Below are positions 54,383 to 63,034 of a DNA stretch of 64,000 bases, in pieces; the first letter of the stretch is position 1; every line of letters starts with the position of its first letter. Position numbers and translations under genes: made by a program. Source of the stretch: Lysobacter solisilvae (lineage in GTDB: Bacteria > Pseudomonadota > Gammaproteobacteria > Xanthomonadales > Xanthomonadaceae). Location of the stretch: positions 2,914,001-2,978,000 of the forward strand of contig NZ_CP071518.1 in assembly GCF_016613535.2 (NCBI RefSeq), given 5' to 3'. The notes beneath the pieces are model-generated. The model was given only the letters and a program-made list of their open reading frames with translations. It was not told the origin of the DNA and searched no databases.

Positions 54383-54685
54383 ATGAACATGGCCTCCACC
54401 CCGGCGGAGCCGGTCCATCCGTTCGATGCGCGCGGAATCGGCAAGCGCTTCCGTCACGCCGCAATCTTTGGGGCGCTCGATGCGCTCCATCCCGGCGAGA
54501 CGATGCGCTTCATCAACGACCACGATCCGCTGCCGCTGCTGGCGCAGCTGCGCGAGCGCTACGGCAAGACGCTGATGATCGAGTACCGCGCCCGGGAATC
54601 GTTCGCGGTCATGATCGACTTCACCGTCGCCGCGGGCCGGCCTGGGGACGATACCGGCAGCGGATGTTGCGGCGCCTGTGGCTGA
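54383..54685 (+). CDS. DUF2249-family protein
   Basis: 100 residues from the ATG at 54383. The DUF2249 block is HAAIFGALDALHPGETMRFI, NDHDPLPLLAQLRERYGK and the closing FAVMIDFTVAAGRP; the tail GSGCCGACG is Cys-rich. DUF2249 proteins are common in denitrification and NO-response loci and are thought to bind redox or metal groups, but no reaction is established. A hairpin separates it from the convergent PLP gene. Confidence 0.85.
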   Translation: MNMASTPAEPVHPFDARGIGKRFRHAAIFGALDALHPGETMRFINDHDPLPLLAQLRERYGKTLMIEYRARESFAVMIDFTVAAGRPGDDTGSGCCGACG

Positions 54686-54741
54686 TCAGAATCCCGCGGT
54701 CTGCGGTGCGCTGCGTCGGCGAGCGCCAGGCCGGCCGCGTC

Positions 54742-54765
54742 TTGAAGGCATCGGCGCGCCTTCAA
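54742..54765. terminator. Hairpin between convergent DUF2249 and PLP enzyme genes
   Basis: TTGAAGGC, 8 bases, GCCTTCAA: a perfect 8-bp stem overlapping the stop codon of the minus-strand gene. No long T run. Probable shared terminator. Confidence 0.4.
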
Positions 54766-55892
54766 ACCATCCTCAAGCCCGGTGTTGCCACGTAGCGGGC
54801 CAGCGCACGCTGCCCGGGCTCCGGATCGATCCCGCGCGCCCGTAGCCACCCGGCGTCGAAGAGTGTCTGCTCGTAACGGCTGCCGCGATCGCACAGCAGG
54901 GTGACGATGCTCCCGCCCAGGCCGCGATCGCGGAGGGTTTCGGCCAGGCGCAGGCAGGCGATGAAGTTGGTGCCTGACGAGCCGCCGTATCGGCGCCCCA
55001 GCAGCTCCTCAAGCAGCCACGCGGCGGCGATGGATTGCTCGTCCTCGACCTCGATGACGTGGTCGACCACGTCGAACACGAAGCCAGGTTCCACCCGGGG
55101 ACGACCGATGCCCTCGATCAGGCTCGGCTGGCTGGCCCGCGCCTCCGGATCGCGCAAGCGCCAACCGTGCGCGAAGGCGCCGCCCGCGGGCTCGGCCACG
55201 CAAAGCTGCGTCGACAGACCCCGGTACCGGAGGTACCTGCCGATGGTGGCCGAGGTTCCTCCAGTGCCCGCGCCGCACACGATCCAGGCCGGTTCGGGGT
55301 ACGGCTCGCGCGTCATCTGATGAAGGATCGACTCGGCGATGTTGTTGTTCCCGCGCCAGTCGGTGGCGCGTTCGGCCAGATTGAACTGGTCGAGATGGCA
55401 GGCCCCGCGCGAGGCGTGCCACGCGGCGCGCGCATGGACCTGGCTGGGCTCATCCACCAGATCGCAGGCGCCCCCCAGCGCCTGCACATCCGCAATCTTG
55501 CGCGGTGAGGTGCATGCCGGCATCACCGCCACGAACGGAAGCCCCAGTTGCCGGGCGAACCATGCCTCGGAAATGGCCGTGCTGCCCGACGATGCATCCA
55601 CCACGACCTGGCCCTCGCGCAGGCGGCCGTTGCACAACGCATACAGGAACAGTGACCGCGCCAGTCGATGCTTGAGGCTGCCAGTGGGATGTGCGGCTTC
55701 GTCCTTCAGGTACATCGTGACGCCAGGAAACGCTGGCAGATCAAGCCGTAGAAGGTGCGTGTCCGCCGACCGCATGGCTTCCTGCTCCAGGATTGCCAGG
55801 GCCCTGCGGGTCCATTGGCGATCTGCCGCCGGATCGGGCGACACCGCGCGCGGGGCATCAGGGAAGCAGGAGCGGGACATGCTCGAGCTCAC
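54762..55892 (-). CDS. PLP-dependent cysteine-synthase-like enzyme (Cds1 type)
   Basis: 376 residues from a GTG at 55892 that overlaps the preceding stop (GTGA); an ATG at 55880 is the alternative. The PLP-binding Lys is in KDEAAHPTGSLKHRLARSLF, the phosphate loop in VCGAGTGGTSATIGRYLRYR and SSGSTAISEAWFARQLGLPF, as in cysteine synthase/Cds1 proteins. The long N- and C-terminal parts (SSGTNFIACLRLAETLRDRG) fit the Cds1 cysteine desulfhydrase subgroup, which breaks cysteine to pyruvate, ammonia and sulfide. The substrate is not proven. Coupled to the decarboxylase, so the two probably work together under FNR control. Confidence 0.78.
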   Translation of the reverse strand: MSSSMSRSCFPDAPRAVSPDPAADRQWTRRALAILEQEAMRSADTHLLRLDLPAFPGVTMYLKDEAAHPTGSLKHRLARSLFLYALCNGRLREGQVVVDASSGSTAISEAWFARQLGLPFVAVMPACTSPRKIADVQALGGACDLVDEPSQVHARAAWHASRGACHLDQFNLAERATDWRGNNNIAESILHQMTREPYPEPAWIVCGAGTGGTSATIGRYLRYRGLSTQLCVAEPAGGAFAHGWRLRDPEARASQPSLIEGIGRPRVEPGFVFDVVDHVIEVEDEQSIAAAWLLEELLGRRYGGSSGTNFIACLRLAETLRDRGLGGSIVTLLCDRGSRYEQTLFDAGWLRARGIDPEPGQRALARYVATPGLRMV

Positions 55893-57842
55893 GCCAGTGC
55901 GCGCACGCGCGCGGCGAGGTAGTCGAAGTAGAGGTCGATGTAGCTGATGCCGTTCTCGGCATCGATGAGATACGGATTCATCAGGGTGTGCCTCAAGATC
56001 ACCAGCCGGTCGTCCTCGTCATCGAAGCTGTCCGGTTCGAGCTTCAGCTGTGTGCAGATGCTGCAGATCCCCATCGCCGGCGAACTGCGGACGCAGGGTC
56101 GTGATCGACCCGAAGAACTCCTTGACCTGCAGCGGCCGGCTCGGATCGCACCGGAGTTCCTCGTGCAGTCGGCGCACGAATGCGTTGGCAGTGCGGACGT
56201 CGGAATTCCCGGCGGGATTGAGGGCAAGGCAGACCAGGTTGCTGTCCGGCGCGAAAGGCACGCAGGCGTGGACCACGTCAGCCAGTTCGGCGGCGAACCG
56301 CAGGGCGCGGGCATGGAACGCCTCGGCGGCGAGTACTGTCTGCCTCGGCAGCAGGCCGAAGTTGGCGTGGTCCAACGGCAGCACGCGGTGGGTGACGTAG
56401 ACCGCGGCGGCGGAGGCGCCCGGCTTGGAGCCTTCGGGAATGAACTGGCCCAGCCGCCGATAGCGCGCCATGTAGTCGCCGGCGCTTTCGCCATCGAACA
56501 CATAGTCGGCATTCTCCGCGAGCAGTGCCATGGCTCGATGGTCGCGGCAGATGAAGGCGCCCGCGCCGTAGGGCAGGTAACCGAGCTTGTGCGGATCGAC
56601 CGTGACCGAATCGGTCGCCCCAAGCGCCGCGAAGGCCGCATGGACCTCGGGCCGGGGAAAGTGGCGGAAGCCCGCGGAGACCTCCTCACGGCTGCGCAGG
56701 CTGCCGTCGGCGTTGCGGAACAGCGTCGCCAGATAGCCGCCCCAGGCGCCGTCGACATGCACGCTGAAACCCAGGCCACGCGCCTGCGCGGCATCGCGGG
56801 CCGCCACCACGCGATCGACCGGATCGATGGTGCCGTACTCCGTGGTGCCCAGCACCGCCACCGCCATCAGGATGGGCTGGCGTTGGTGCCGGCAGCGCTC
56901 GACTGCGTCGTCCAGCGCGTCGGCATCCAGGCGCATGCCGCATCCGGGCAGCAGCTCGAGCTGAGCGCTTCCCAGACCGAGGAGCTTCATCCCTTTGCTC
57001 CAGGAGTAATGCGCCGTGATGGGCGCCAGCACGCACGGCGGCGAGAGTTCCGGGTGGCGGGCGAAGAAACCCGTCAGCCCGAGCGTCTCGATCCGTTGCT
57101 CCTCCACGCGTGACTGCCAATGGCGGCGCCGTGCGGAAGGCTGCGTGGCGAGCCACCGTTGCCAGCGGTCCAGGAGCGCGATCGCGCCCGCCGGGCCCGT
57201 GTTGAAGGCCTGCCAGTCGTTGCGTGGCACGTCGATATCGGGTACGCGTGCCGCGCGCAGCGCCACCGGGAACGCCTTCAATGCCAGCGCGAGCCGCAGG
57301 GCCTGGTAGTTCGCCAGGGTGCCGCCGGAGGTCAGGTGCCCGAACGCGCAGTCCTCACGGGCGGGATCATCGGGGTAGCCCAGCATGCGGGCCAGTTGCA
57401 GTCCGGCGCGCACTTCCATCTCGACGGTGACGGGCGCTGCGTCGTCGCTGACGTTGTTCGGGTTGTAGGGCAGGGTGAGCATCTGCGCCGCCAGGCCCGG
57501 CAGCAGGAGATCCGACGCCATGTGCCCGATGTAGCGCGGGCTGTGGAACGGCACGGACTTCTTCAATGCCGCCGACAGCGCGTGCAGCTCACGCCGCATG
57601 CGCGCTTCGAAGGCCTGGTAGCCAGGCTGCTGGGAAGCCCGCGTGGAGATCGCGGGCGGGTCGTCGGGATGGAAATTGCGCCGCCAGAAGACGTGGTCGC
57701 GGAGGAACTCGACCACCATTTTCTCCAGCAGGGAATCGTTCTCGCCATACGGACCCAGGAAGCAGGCGTCGAGCATGTCACGGCCAGGAGGCGGATCGGG
57801 GCGTTTGGCGCGGTCGCGCACCGCCGCCAGCGTGAAGGGCAT
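55889..57842 (-). pseudogene. PLP-dependent amino acid decarboxylase, frame broken near the C-terminus
   Basis: Group II decarboxylase (glutamate/aspartate/tyrosine decarboxylase superfamily). Key blocks: FGHLTSGGTLANYQALRLAL, VHVDGAWGGYLATLF and the PLP Lys in SVTVDPHKLGYLPYGAGAF. The main frame (57842 down to a TGA at 56019) ends soon after SITTLRPQFAGDGDL, while the expected tail (QLKLEPDSFDDEDDRLVIL, RHTLMNPYLIDAENG) is in the next frame and ends at 55889. Dropping one G from the G4 run at 56069-56072 joins them; the interval is 1954 bases, 651 codons plus one. As in flgE, a sequencing error or true mutation. Joined length about 650 residues. The truncated form might still fold. It is preceded by an FNR box. 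Confidence 0.85.
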
Positions 57843-57919
57843 TTCAGTCTCCGGGCCATGGGCCGCTGCGCGACACAGATGTGTCCAATGCCAGCGTAGT
57901 GCGCGCAGGATGGATCGCG

Positions 57920-57933
57920 TTGATGCAGGTCAA
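57920..57933 (-). promoter_or_regulatory. FNR-type box before the decarboxylase
   Basis: TTGAT-GCAG-GTCAA, one change from consensus, centred 84.5 bases before the decarboxylase ATG. Confidence 0.75.
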
Positions 57934-58012
57934 GCGGGCCGTATCGCGTGCCGTAACGAGCGTGGGCGCCTTCCGGCGCACACGAATGCAGCCTGCCGTC
58001 GTCAGCCTGGGA

Positions 58013-58687
58013 TCATCCGGCAAGGCGTGCGCGCGTCGACGCGGGTCGCAGCTCGTCGGCGAAGCCGTGGTTCACGTCCCGGTGGCCGGCCTCGTCGGCG
58101 CGCACCGCGAGCACGACGTCGCGCAGCCGGGCATCGTCCGGCAACTGCCAGTAGTCGCGGGCAATCTTCGGCGCCGGCACGTTCTCGACGCGTCCGCTGT
58201 CGATTTCCTGCAGATACTGGCTGTAGCTCACCACCGCCTGTTCCTCGAAGTAGCCGACCAGGCGATGGGCCGTGCGCGGCGACAGCAGGTACAGCATCAG
58301 GAAGAAGGTGAAGAAGCCGGCCTGCGAGACGAGCACCAGCGCGCGCTCGAGCCAGTTGGGCCGCGCGATCTCGATGAAGGTCATCAGGTGCATCCTTTCG
58401 TTCTCGGCTTCTTCCATCAGCGTGCGGATCCAGCCGTGGTCGTCGCGCATCCACCTCAGGCAGCGCAGGTGGACGAGGGCCGCGCCCACCAGGCCCGGTA
58501 CTGCCGCCACCGTTTCCAGCACGATGGCCCGATTGCCGTAGCGCTTGGCGAAGAAGGTGTCGGCCAGCAAGCGCAGGCTGCGGGTGATGCCCAGGGCGAT
58601 GCGGTCGGACCAGTCGCGGCTGTCGTGGTGGATGTCCAGTTCGACGAGGTCGGGTGTCTGGACGACAGGGGTAATCAGGGCGTTCAT
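58013..58687 (-). CDS. aox: Alternative oxidase (ubiquinol oxidase, di-iron)
   Basis: 224 residues. Di-iron ligands: Glu in VLETVAAVPGLVGAALVHLR, EENERMHL-like AENERMHLMTFIEIA, FEEQAVVSYSQYLQEI and the His-rich ADEAGHRDVNHGFADEL. Two membrane-associated helices. It oxidises ubiquinol with oxygen without pumping protons and is not inhibited by cyanide, and tolerates NO and sulfide. The gene lies inside the denitrification locus with a perfect FNR box, so it probably protects respiration from NO. Confidence 0.95.
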   Translation of the reverse strand: MNALITPVVQTPDLVELDIHHDSRDWSDRIALGITRSLRLLADTFFAKRYGNRAIVLETVAAVPGLVGAALVHLRCLRWMRDDHGWIRTLMEEAENERMHLMTFIEIARPNWLERALVLVSQAGFFTFFLMLYLLSPRTAHRLVGYFEEQAVVSYSQYLQEIDSGRVENVPAPKIARDYWQLPDDARLRDVVLAVRADEAGHRDVNHGFADELRPASTRARLAG

Positions 58688-58761
58688 GGCAGGTGGACCT
58701 CGCGTCAGTGCAGCCTGTTGACTGCTTGACGAAAAGGCTACGCCGCCGGCTCGTGGCGCCC

Positions 58762-58775
58762 TTGATGTGGATCAA
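58762..58775 (-). promoter_or_regulatory. FNR box for aox
   Basis: TTGAT-GTGG-ATCAA, perfect, centred 81.5 bases before the aox ATG. The spacing resembles the nirK and decarboxylase boxes. Confidence 0.82.
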
Positions 58776-58844
58776 ATCCGTCCCCGCGGATTCCGCGGGC
58801 GGGCAGGCTGGGCTGAAGCCTTCAGGCGCAGCGGCCGGTTTCAA

Positions 58845-59246
58845 TCAGCCGGCCCACCACGTATAGAACCCGAGAGGATGGTGGGCGCGGGCGACCGAGT
58901 AGATCGCGGCGAACGTGAGCAGCGCGCCCACGTAACACAGCACCTTTTCCCGCCGGCTCTTCGCGCGCCTCATGGTCATCACGCCCAGAACGACATAGAT
59001 CACCAGCAGGATCAGTTTGAAGATCAGCCAGCCATTGGCGAACACGGCGCCGGGCAGGATCGTCAGCAACATCAGCGCGGCGGTCAGCAGGGCAGTGTCG
59101 ATGGCGTAGCTGGCCCACTTCACCGGCAGGGATTGCGGCCAGTGCGCACCCAGCAGGACGAAGGCCCCACGCACGGCGAACAGCGACCCGCTCAGCAGGG
59201 CGATGAAGATATGGAACTGCTTGATCTGCGGGTAGAACGCGATCAT
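58845..59246 (-). CDS. SirB2-family membrane protein
   Basis: 133 residues with four membrane helices (FHIFIALLSGSLFAVRGAFV; DTALLTAALMLLTILPG; WLIFKLILLVIYVVLGVMTM; VGALLTFAAIYSVARAHHP). It fits the SirB family, whose function is undefined. It lies 27 bases after nnrS and before aox, so it may share the nnrS transcript. Confidence 0.75.
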   Translation of the reverse strand: MIAFYPQIKQFHIFIALLSGSLFAVRGAFVLLGAHWPQSLPVKWASYAIDTALLTAALMLLTILPGAVFANGWLIFKLILLVIYVVLGVMTMRRAKSRREKVLCYVGALLTFAAIYSVARAHHPLGFYTWWAG

Positions 59247-59273
59247 GGCGTCTCCGGGACTGGAAGGTTTGGG

Positions 59274-60506
59274 TCAGCCCGGCTTGCCGTCGGTGCGGGG
59301 GGACAGGTAGATCCGCCCGAGCCAGATCACCCAGGGCGTCAGCGCGATCAGCCAGCCGATGGCGGCGATGGCCTGCATGCGCATTCCATCGGCGCCGAAC
59401 TCCGCCGCGATCCGGATCAACGTGACCCCTTGGATGAGGGTAAAAGCGAACCAGGCCGCGCCCGGCATGACCAGCGCGCGGCCCGAGTGTCCCTGGGTAA
59501 CGCGCGTGACCATCGCGATCAGCACGCTGCCGAAGAAGCCGACGAAAAGCGCATGTGCCGGCGCGCGGCCCAGCGCGTAAACCCCGGTCTGGAGGTACGC
59601 GATGCTCTGCGCGGCATAGAGCAGGAATGCCGCGGGCAGCCAGGCCAGCCCGAGGAAGAGCACGGTCAGCAATGCCGGCTTCTTTCCGCGCGGCCACCAG
59701 CGGTACCAGAGCACGACCGCGAGGAAAAGCAGCGGCAGGTCGACGATCCAGAGCCACGCGTAGGCGTGGACCAGTTCAAGCGCCAGGTGCGCCAGCACGA
59801 GCGCCCAGAAGGCCGCCAGCAGCCACAGCGGCCGCCACGGTGTGTAGTGGGCGACCACGTTGCCAGTGAAGAACGGGAACATCCGGTGCGCCACCGTCAG
59901 GTACATCGGCAGCAGGAAGCCGAAGGTGCCCACCTTGATGCTGGCGAACGCCCACAACGGCGAGCCGCCGAGCAGGAAGACGGTCCAGGCGGCGAGGCCC
60001 AGCAGCCCGAGGATCAGGGCACCGAAGCAGGAGCGCGCGTGCCACGTGACGCCACGTTCCCGCCAGAGCAGCGGCGCCAGCGTGAAGACGCCAGCCAGCC
60101 AGCCCGCGAGCGTCATCAGCACGCCCACCACGATGCCGGCGTTCCAGCCCGGCGCTCCCAGCAGCGTCGCCAGTTGGCCCCCGAACAGTCCCAGTCCGAC
60201 CGGCAGGTAGCGCCACGGTTCGAACTCGCGCAGTCCCATCCAGCGCGGAAACACGGTGAGCAGGAAGCCGAAGATGAAGCTGGCGAGCATCTGGTACTGC
60301 ATCACGAACGCGTGCAGCCAACCGGCGTACACCTCGGGCTGCGGCATCTGCAAGACCGGCCATCGCGCGGCGACCAGCCAGGCAGCCCACCACAGCATTG
60401 CCAGCGCGACGTTGCTGGCGCCCACGAAGAACATCAGCCGGTGCGGGGCGCGGGCCAGCAGGCGGGGCGAAAAGCTGGAGGCAGGGAGATCGCGATCGGT
60501 GTGCAT
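59274..60506 (-). CDS. nnrS: NnrS-family membrane protein
   Basis: 410 residues, about twelve membrane helices. Family blocks: APHRLMFFVGASNVALAML, WLHAFVMQYQMLASFIFGFL, LPMYLTVAHRMFPFFTGNVV and HALFVGFFGSVLIAMVTRVT. NnrS is a heme- and copper-binding protein that lowers nitrosative damage during NO exposure. Starts at 60506; a weaker FNR-type box is centred only about 42 bases upstream, so the transcript may have almost no leader. Confidence 0.92.
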   Translation of the reverse strand: MHTDRDLPASSFSPRLLARAPHRLMFFVGASNVALAMLWWAAWLVAARWPVLQMPQPEVYAGWLHAFVMQYQMLASFIFGFLLTVFPRWMGLREFEPWRYLPVGLGLFGGQLATLLGAPGWNAGIVVGVLMTLAGWLAGVFTLAPLLWRERGVTWHARSCFGALILGLLGLAAWTVFLLGGSPLWAFASIKVGTFGFLLPMYLTVAHRMFPFFTGNVVAHYTPWRPLWLLAAFWALVLAHLALELVHAYAWLWIVDLPLLFLAVVLWYRWWPRGKKPALLTVLFLGLAWLPAAFLLYAAQSIAYLQTGVYALGRAPAHALFVGFFGSVLIAMVTRVTQGHSGRALVMPGAAWFAFTLIQGVTLIRIAAEFGADGMRMQAIAAIGWLIALTPWVIWLGRIYLSPRTDGKPG

Positions 60507-60540
60507 GCGGCCAGTTTGGGCGAGGCGCCTGGACGGCGCG

Positions 60541-60554
60541 TTGATCCATGTCAG
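60541..60554 (-). promoter_or_regulatory. FNR-like box before nnrS
   Basis: TTGAT-CCAT-GTCAG, two changes from consensus. Centred 41.5 bases before the nnrS ATG, which would place the transcript start at the start codon if the usual -41.5 rule holds. Confidence 0.5.
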
Positions 60555-60575
60555 CTGTGGCGCGGGGTCGTCGGC

Positions 60576-60610
60576 AAAAAGTAAGGGGCGAGGCGGGATC
60601 GCCTCGCCCC
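60576..60610 (-). terminator. Rho-independent terminator after norB
   Basis: GGGGCGAGGC and GCCTCGCCCC form a perfect 10-bp stem with a 6-base loop, followed on the minus strand by TTACTTTTT. It lies 20 bases after the norB stop. Confidence 0.85.
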
Positions 60611-60629
60611 CGTTTGGAATGGACGGTGG

Positions 60630-62957
60630 TCAGAGGTCCGCGTGGTCCACATCACCTGCGAGTACGGGCAGGGGGCGGGGGGCCACCCACAGGCGGAACA
60701 TGAACCAAGCCAGCGCGATTGCGCCCACGCTGAACACCGTGTCGCCCGGCACGCGCATCCACACCAGCATGTCGACGATGGGCTTCTGCATGAATTCGGC
60801 CGAACGGGCATAGGCGTAGCCGTGTTCGATGGCGGCCAGCAACTGCATCGTGCCCAGTGGCAGCAGGGTGAACACGGCCATCATCGCCAGCCCGATGTTG
60901 AAACACCAGAACGCGACCTTCAGCGCACGCGTGTCCCATACCATCTGTCCGCGCAGCCCTCGCATGCAGAACAGCACCAGGGCGATGCCGAGCATGCCAT
61001 ACACGCCGAACAGCGCGGTGTGGCCGTGGAGCGGGGTCAGATTGAGGCCCTGCATGTAGTACAGCGAGAGCGGCGGATTGATCAGGAATCCGAACAGCCC
61101 CGCGCCCACCAGGTTCCAGAACGAGACGGCGATGAAGAACATGATCGGCCAGCGGTAACGGACCATCCACGGCGTCGCCTTGCCGAGCTTCCAGGTGTGG
61201 TAGGCCTCGAAGCCGATGTAGGCCAGCGGCACCACCTCCAGCGCGCTGAAGCTTGCTCCCAGCGCCACGACGGCGGTCGGGGTGCCGACGAAGTAGAGGT
61301 GGTGCAGGGTGCCCAGCACGCCACCGGACATGAATACGATCGTGGCGAACAGCACGGCGGTGGTGGCCGACTTGGCCTGGATCAGGCCCAGTCGGGTGAA
61401 GATCAGTGCCATGACCGCCGTGGCGAAGACCTCGAAGAAGCCTTCCACCCACAGGTGCACCAGCCACCAGCGCCAGTACTCGACTTCCGAGATATGCGTG
61501 TGCTCGCCCCACATCAATGCGGCGCCGAAGAACAGCCCGATGCATACCGTGGACAGGAACAGCAGGCCCACGATCGACTTGGTTTCGGTGTGCGGTCCCC
61601 GCAGTACGGGCCAGAGTGCGCGGCCGACGAGGGTGAGCCACAGCAGCAGCCCTACGAACAGGAACCACTGCCAGAAGCGGCCCATGTCGGCGTATTCCCA
61701 GCCCTGGTGGCCCCACCAGAAGTTCAGGTCCAGGCCCAGCTTCTGCATGACCGCCAGCCACTGGCCGGCGAACGAACCCACCACGATGAGCAGCAGGCAG
61801 ACGAACAGGAAGTTGACGCCGAGCCGCTGGAATCTGGGTTCATGCCCGGACAGTGCCGGTGCGATGTACAGACCTGTTCCCAACCAGGCCACGGCGATCC
61901 ACAGCACGGCCAATTGCGTGTGCCACGTTCGGGTGATGGAGTAGGGCAGCACGTCGGACAGCATGAAACCGTAGGCCTGCTGTCCTTCGACCTGGTAGTG
62001 GGCCGTCATCGCGCCCAACAGGATCTGCGCCAGGAACAGCGCCAGCACGACCCAGAAATACTTCGCGGTCGCACGCATCGACGGTGTCACGCGCAGCGCC
62101 GCCATCGGGTCGCTGGAGGGGATTCGGTGCGGCACCTCGTGCGCGTGCGTGCGTGCATGATGCCAGCCGAGCAGGCCGATGCCGCCCAGCAGGAAAAGCA
62201 CACTGAAGGCCGACCACAGCCAAAGCGGCGCGGGAGGTGCATTGCCGACCAGTGGCTCGCTGGGCCAGTTGTTGGTGTAGGTGACCTGCTTGTCCACCAC
62301 GCCGCCGGGTGACGGCACCATGGCGTCGCCGATCTCACGGGGACGCTCGGTGGTGGCCGCCCAGGCAGTCCACCAGAAGAACGCGGTGAGCGCGCGGCGG
62401 TGCCCGGCGTCCGGCACCGTGTTGTTCTTCATGGCATAGGCTTCACGCAGCGCCTGCGTGCTCGGGTCGTTTCCGAACAGGCTTTCGTAATGCGCGGCTA
62501 CGTTAGACAGCGCGGCGATCCTGTCACGCTGCAAGGTGATCGTGCCGGTGGCCGCGTCGTAGGTGTTGGCGCGCATCATCTGTTCCAGACGCCCACGCAG
62601 GGCCGCCTGCTGCTCGGCGGGCAACTGCGCATACGTCGCCGCGCCACCTTCTGCACGCGCCCACAGGTCGAGCACGCCCATCGCCTCGCGGTGCAGCCAG
62701 TCAGCGCTCCAGTCCGGCGCGACATAGCCGCCATGCCCCCAGATCGAGCCCAGCTGCATGCCGCCCATGGACTGCCATACCTGGCGTCCGCGCTGGATGT
62801 CGGCGCGGGTGTACACCGTCTGGCCGCTTTCGCTCACCACGCGCTCGGGCACCGGTGGCGCGGCGCGGAAGATCTCCGTGCCGGCCCACAGCAGTACCGC
62901 GAACGAGGCGATGAGCAGAGTGGCCAACCCCAGCCACAGCTTCTTCGTGTTGCTCAT
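60630..62957 (-). CDS. norB: Quinol-dependent nitric oxide reductase NorB
   Basis: 775 residues, the length of the single-subunit quinol form (qNOR). The N-terminal extension has a periplasmic cytochrome-c-like domain without heme site (IQRGRQVWQSMGGMQLGSIW, HGGYVAPDW). The catalytic part has His ligands in RTWHTQLAVLWIAVAWLGTG, WVEGFFEVFATAVMAL and LGTLHHLYFVGTP, and LTPLHGHTALFGVYGMLGIA. It reduces NO to nitrous oxide using quinol. It has a perfect FNR box and its own terminator. No nos genes are seen, so nitrous oxide may be the end product in this locus. Confidence 0.96.
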   Translation of the reverse strand: MSNTKKLWLGLATLLIASFAVLLWAGTEIFRAAPPVPERVVSESGQTVYTRADIQRGRQVWQSMGGMQLGSIWGHGGYVAPDWSADWLHREAMGVLDLWARAEGGAATYAQLPAEQQAALRGRLEQMMRANTYDAATGTITLQRDRIAALSNVAAHYESLFGNDPSTQALREAYAMKNNTVPDAGHRRALTAFFWWTAWAATTERPREIGDAMVPSPGGVVDKQVTYTNNWPSEPLVGNAPPAPLWLWSAFSVLFLLGGIGLLGWHHARTHAHEVPHRIPSSDPMAALRVTPSMRATAKYFWVVLALFLAQILLGAMTAHYQVEGQQAYGFMLSDVLPYSITRTWHTQLAVLWIAVAWLGTGLYIAPALSGHEPRFQRLGVNFLFVCLLLIVVGSFAGQWLAVMQKLGLDLNFWWGHQGWEYADMGRFWQWFLFVGLLLWLTLVGRALWPVLRGPHTETKSIVGLLFLSTVCIGLFFGAALMWGEHTHISEVEYWRWWLVHLWVEGFFEVFATAVMALIFTRLGLIQAKSATTAVLFATIVFMSGGVLGTLHHLYFVGTPTAVVALGASFSALEVVPLAYIGFEAYHTWKLGKATPWMVRYRWPIMFFIAVSFWNLVGAGLFGFLINPPLSLYYMQGLNLTPLHGHTALFGVYGMLGIALVLFCMRGLRGQMVWDTRALKVAFWCFNIGLAMMAVFTLLPLGTMQLLAAIEHGYAYARSAEFMQKPIVDMLVWMRVPGDTVFSVGAIALAWFMFRLWVAPRPLPVLAGDVDHADL

Positions 62958-63011
62958 GACTTAGCTCCCAGTTGAACTCGAGCATGCTCGGCTACAGTGC
63001 GCCGGCGTGCC

Positions 63012-63025
63012 TTGATGCACATCAA
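63012..63025 (-). promoter_or_regulatory. FNR box for norB
   Basis: TTGAT-GCAC-ATCAA, perfect, centred 61.5 bases before the norB ATG and just after the fnr gene stop. norB is therefore probably a separate FNR-controlled unit. Confidence 0.85.
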
Positions 63026-63034
63026 GGCGCCGGT

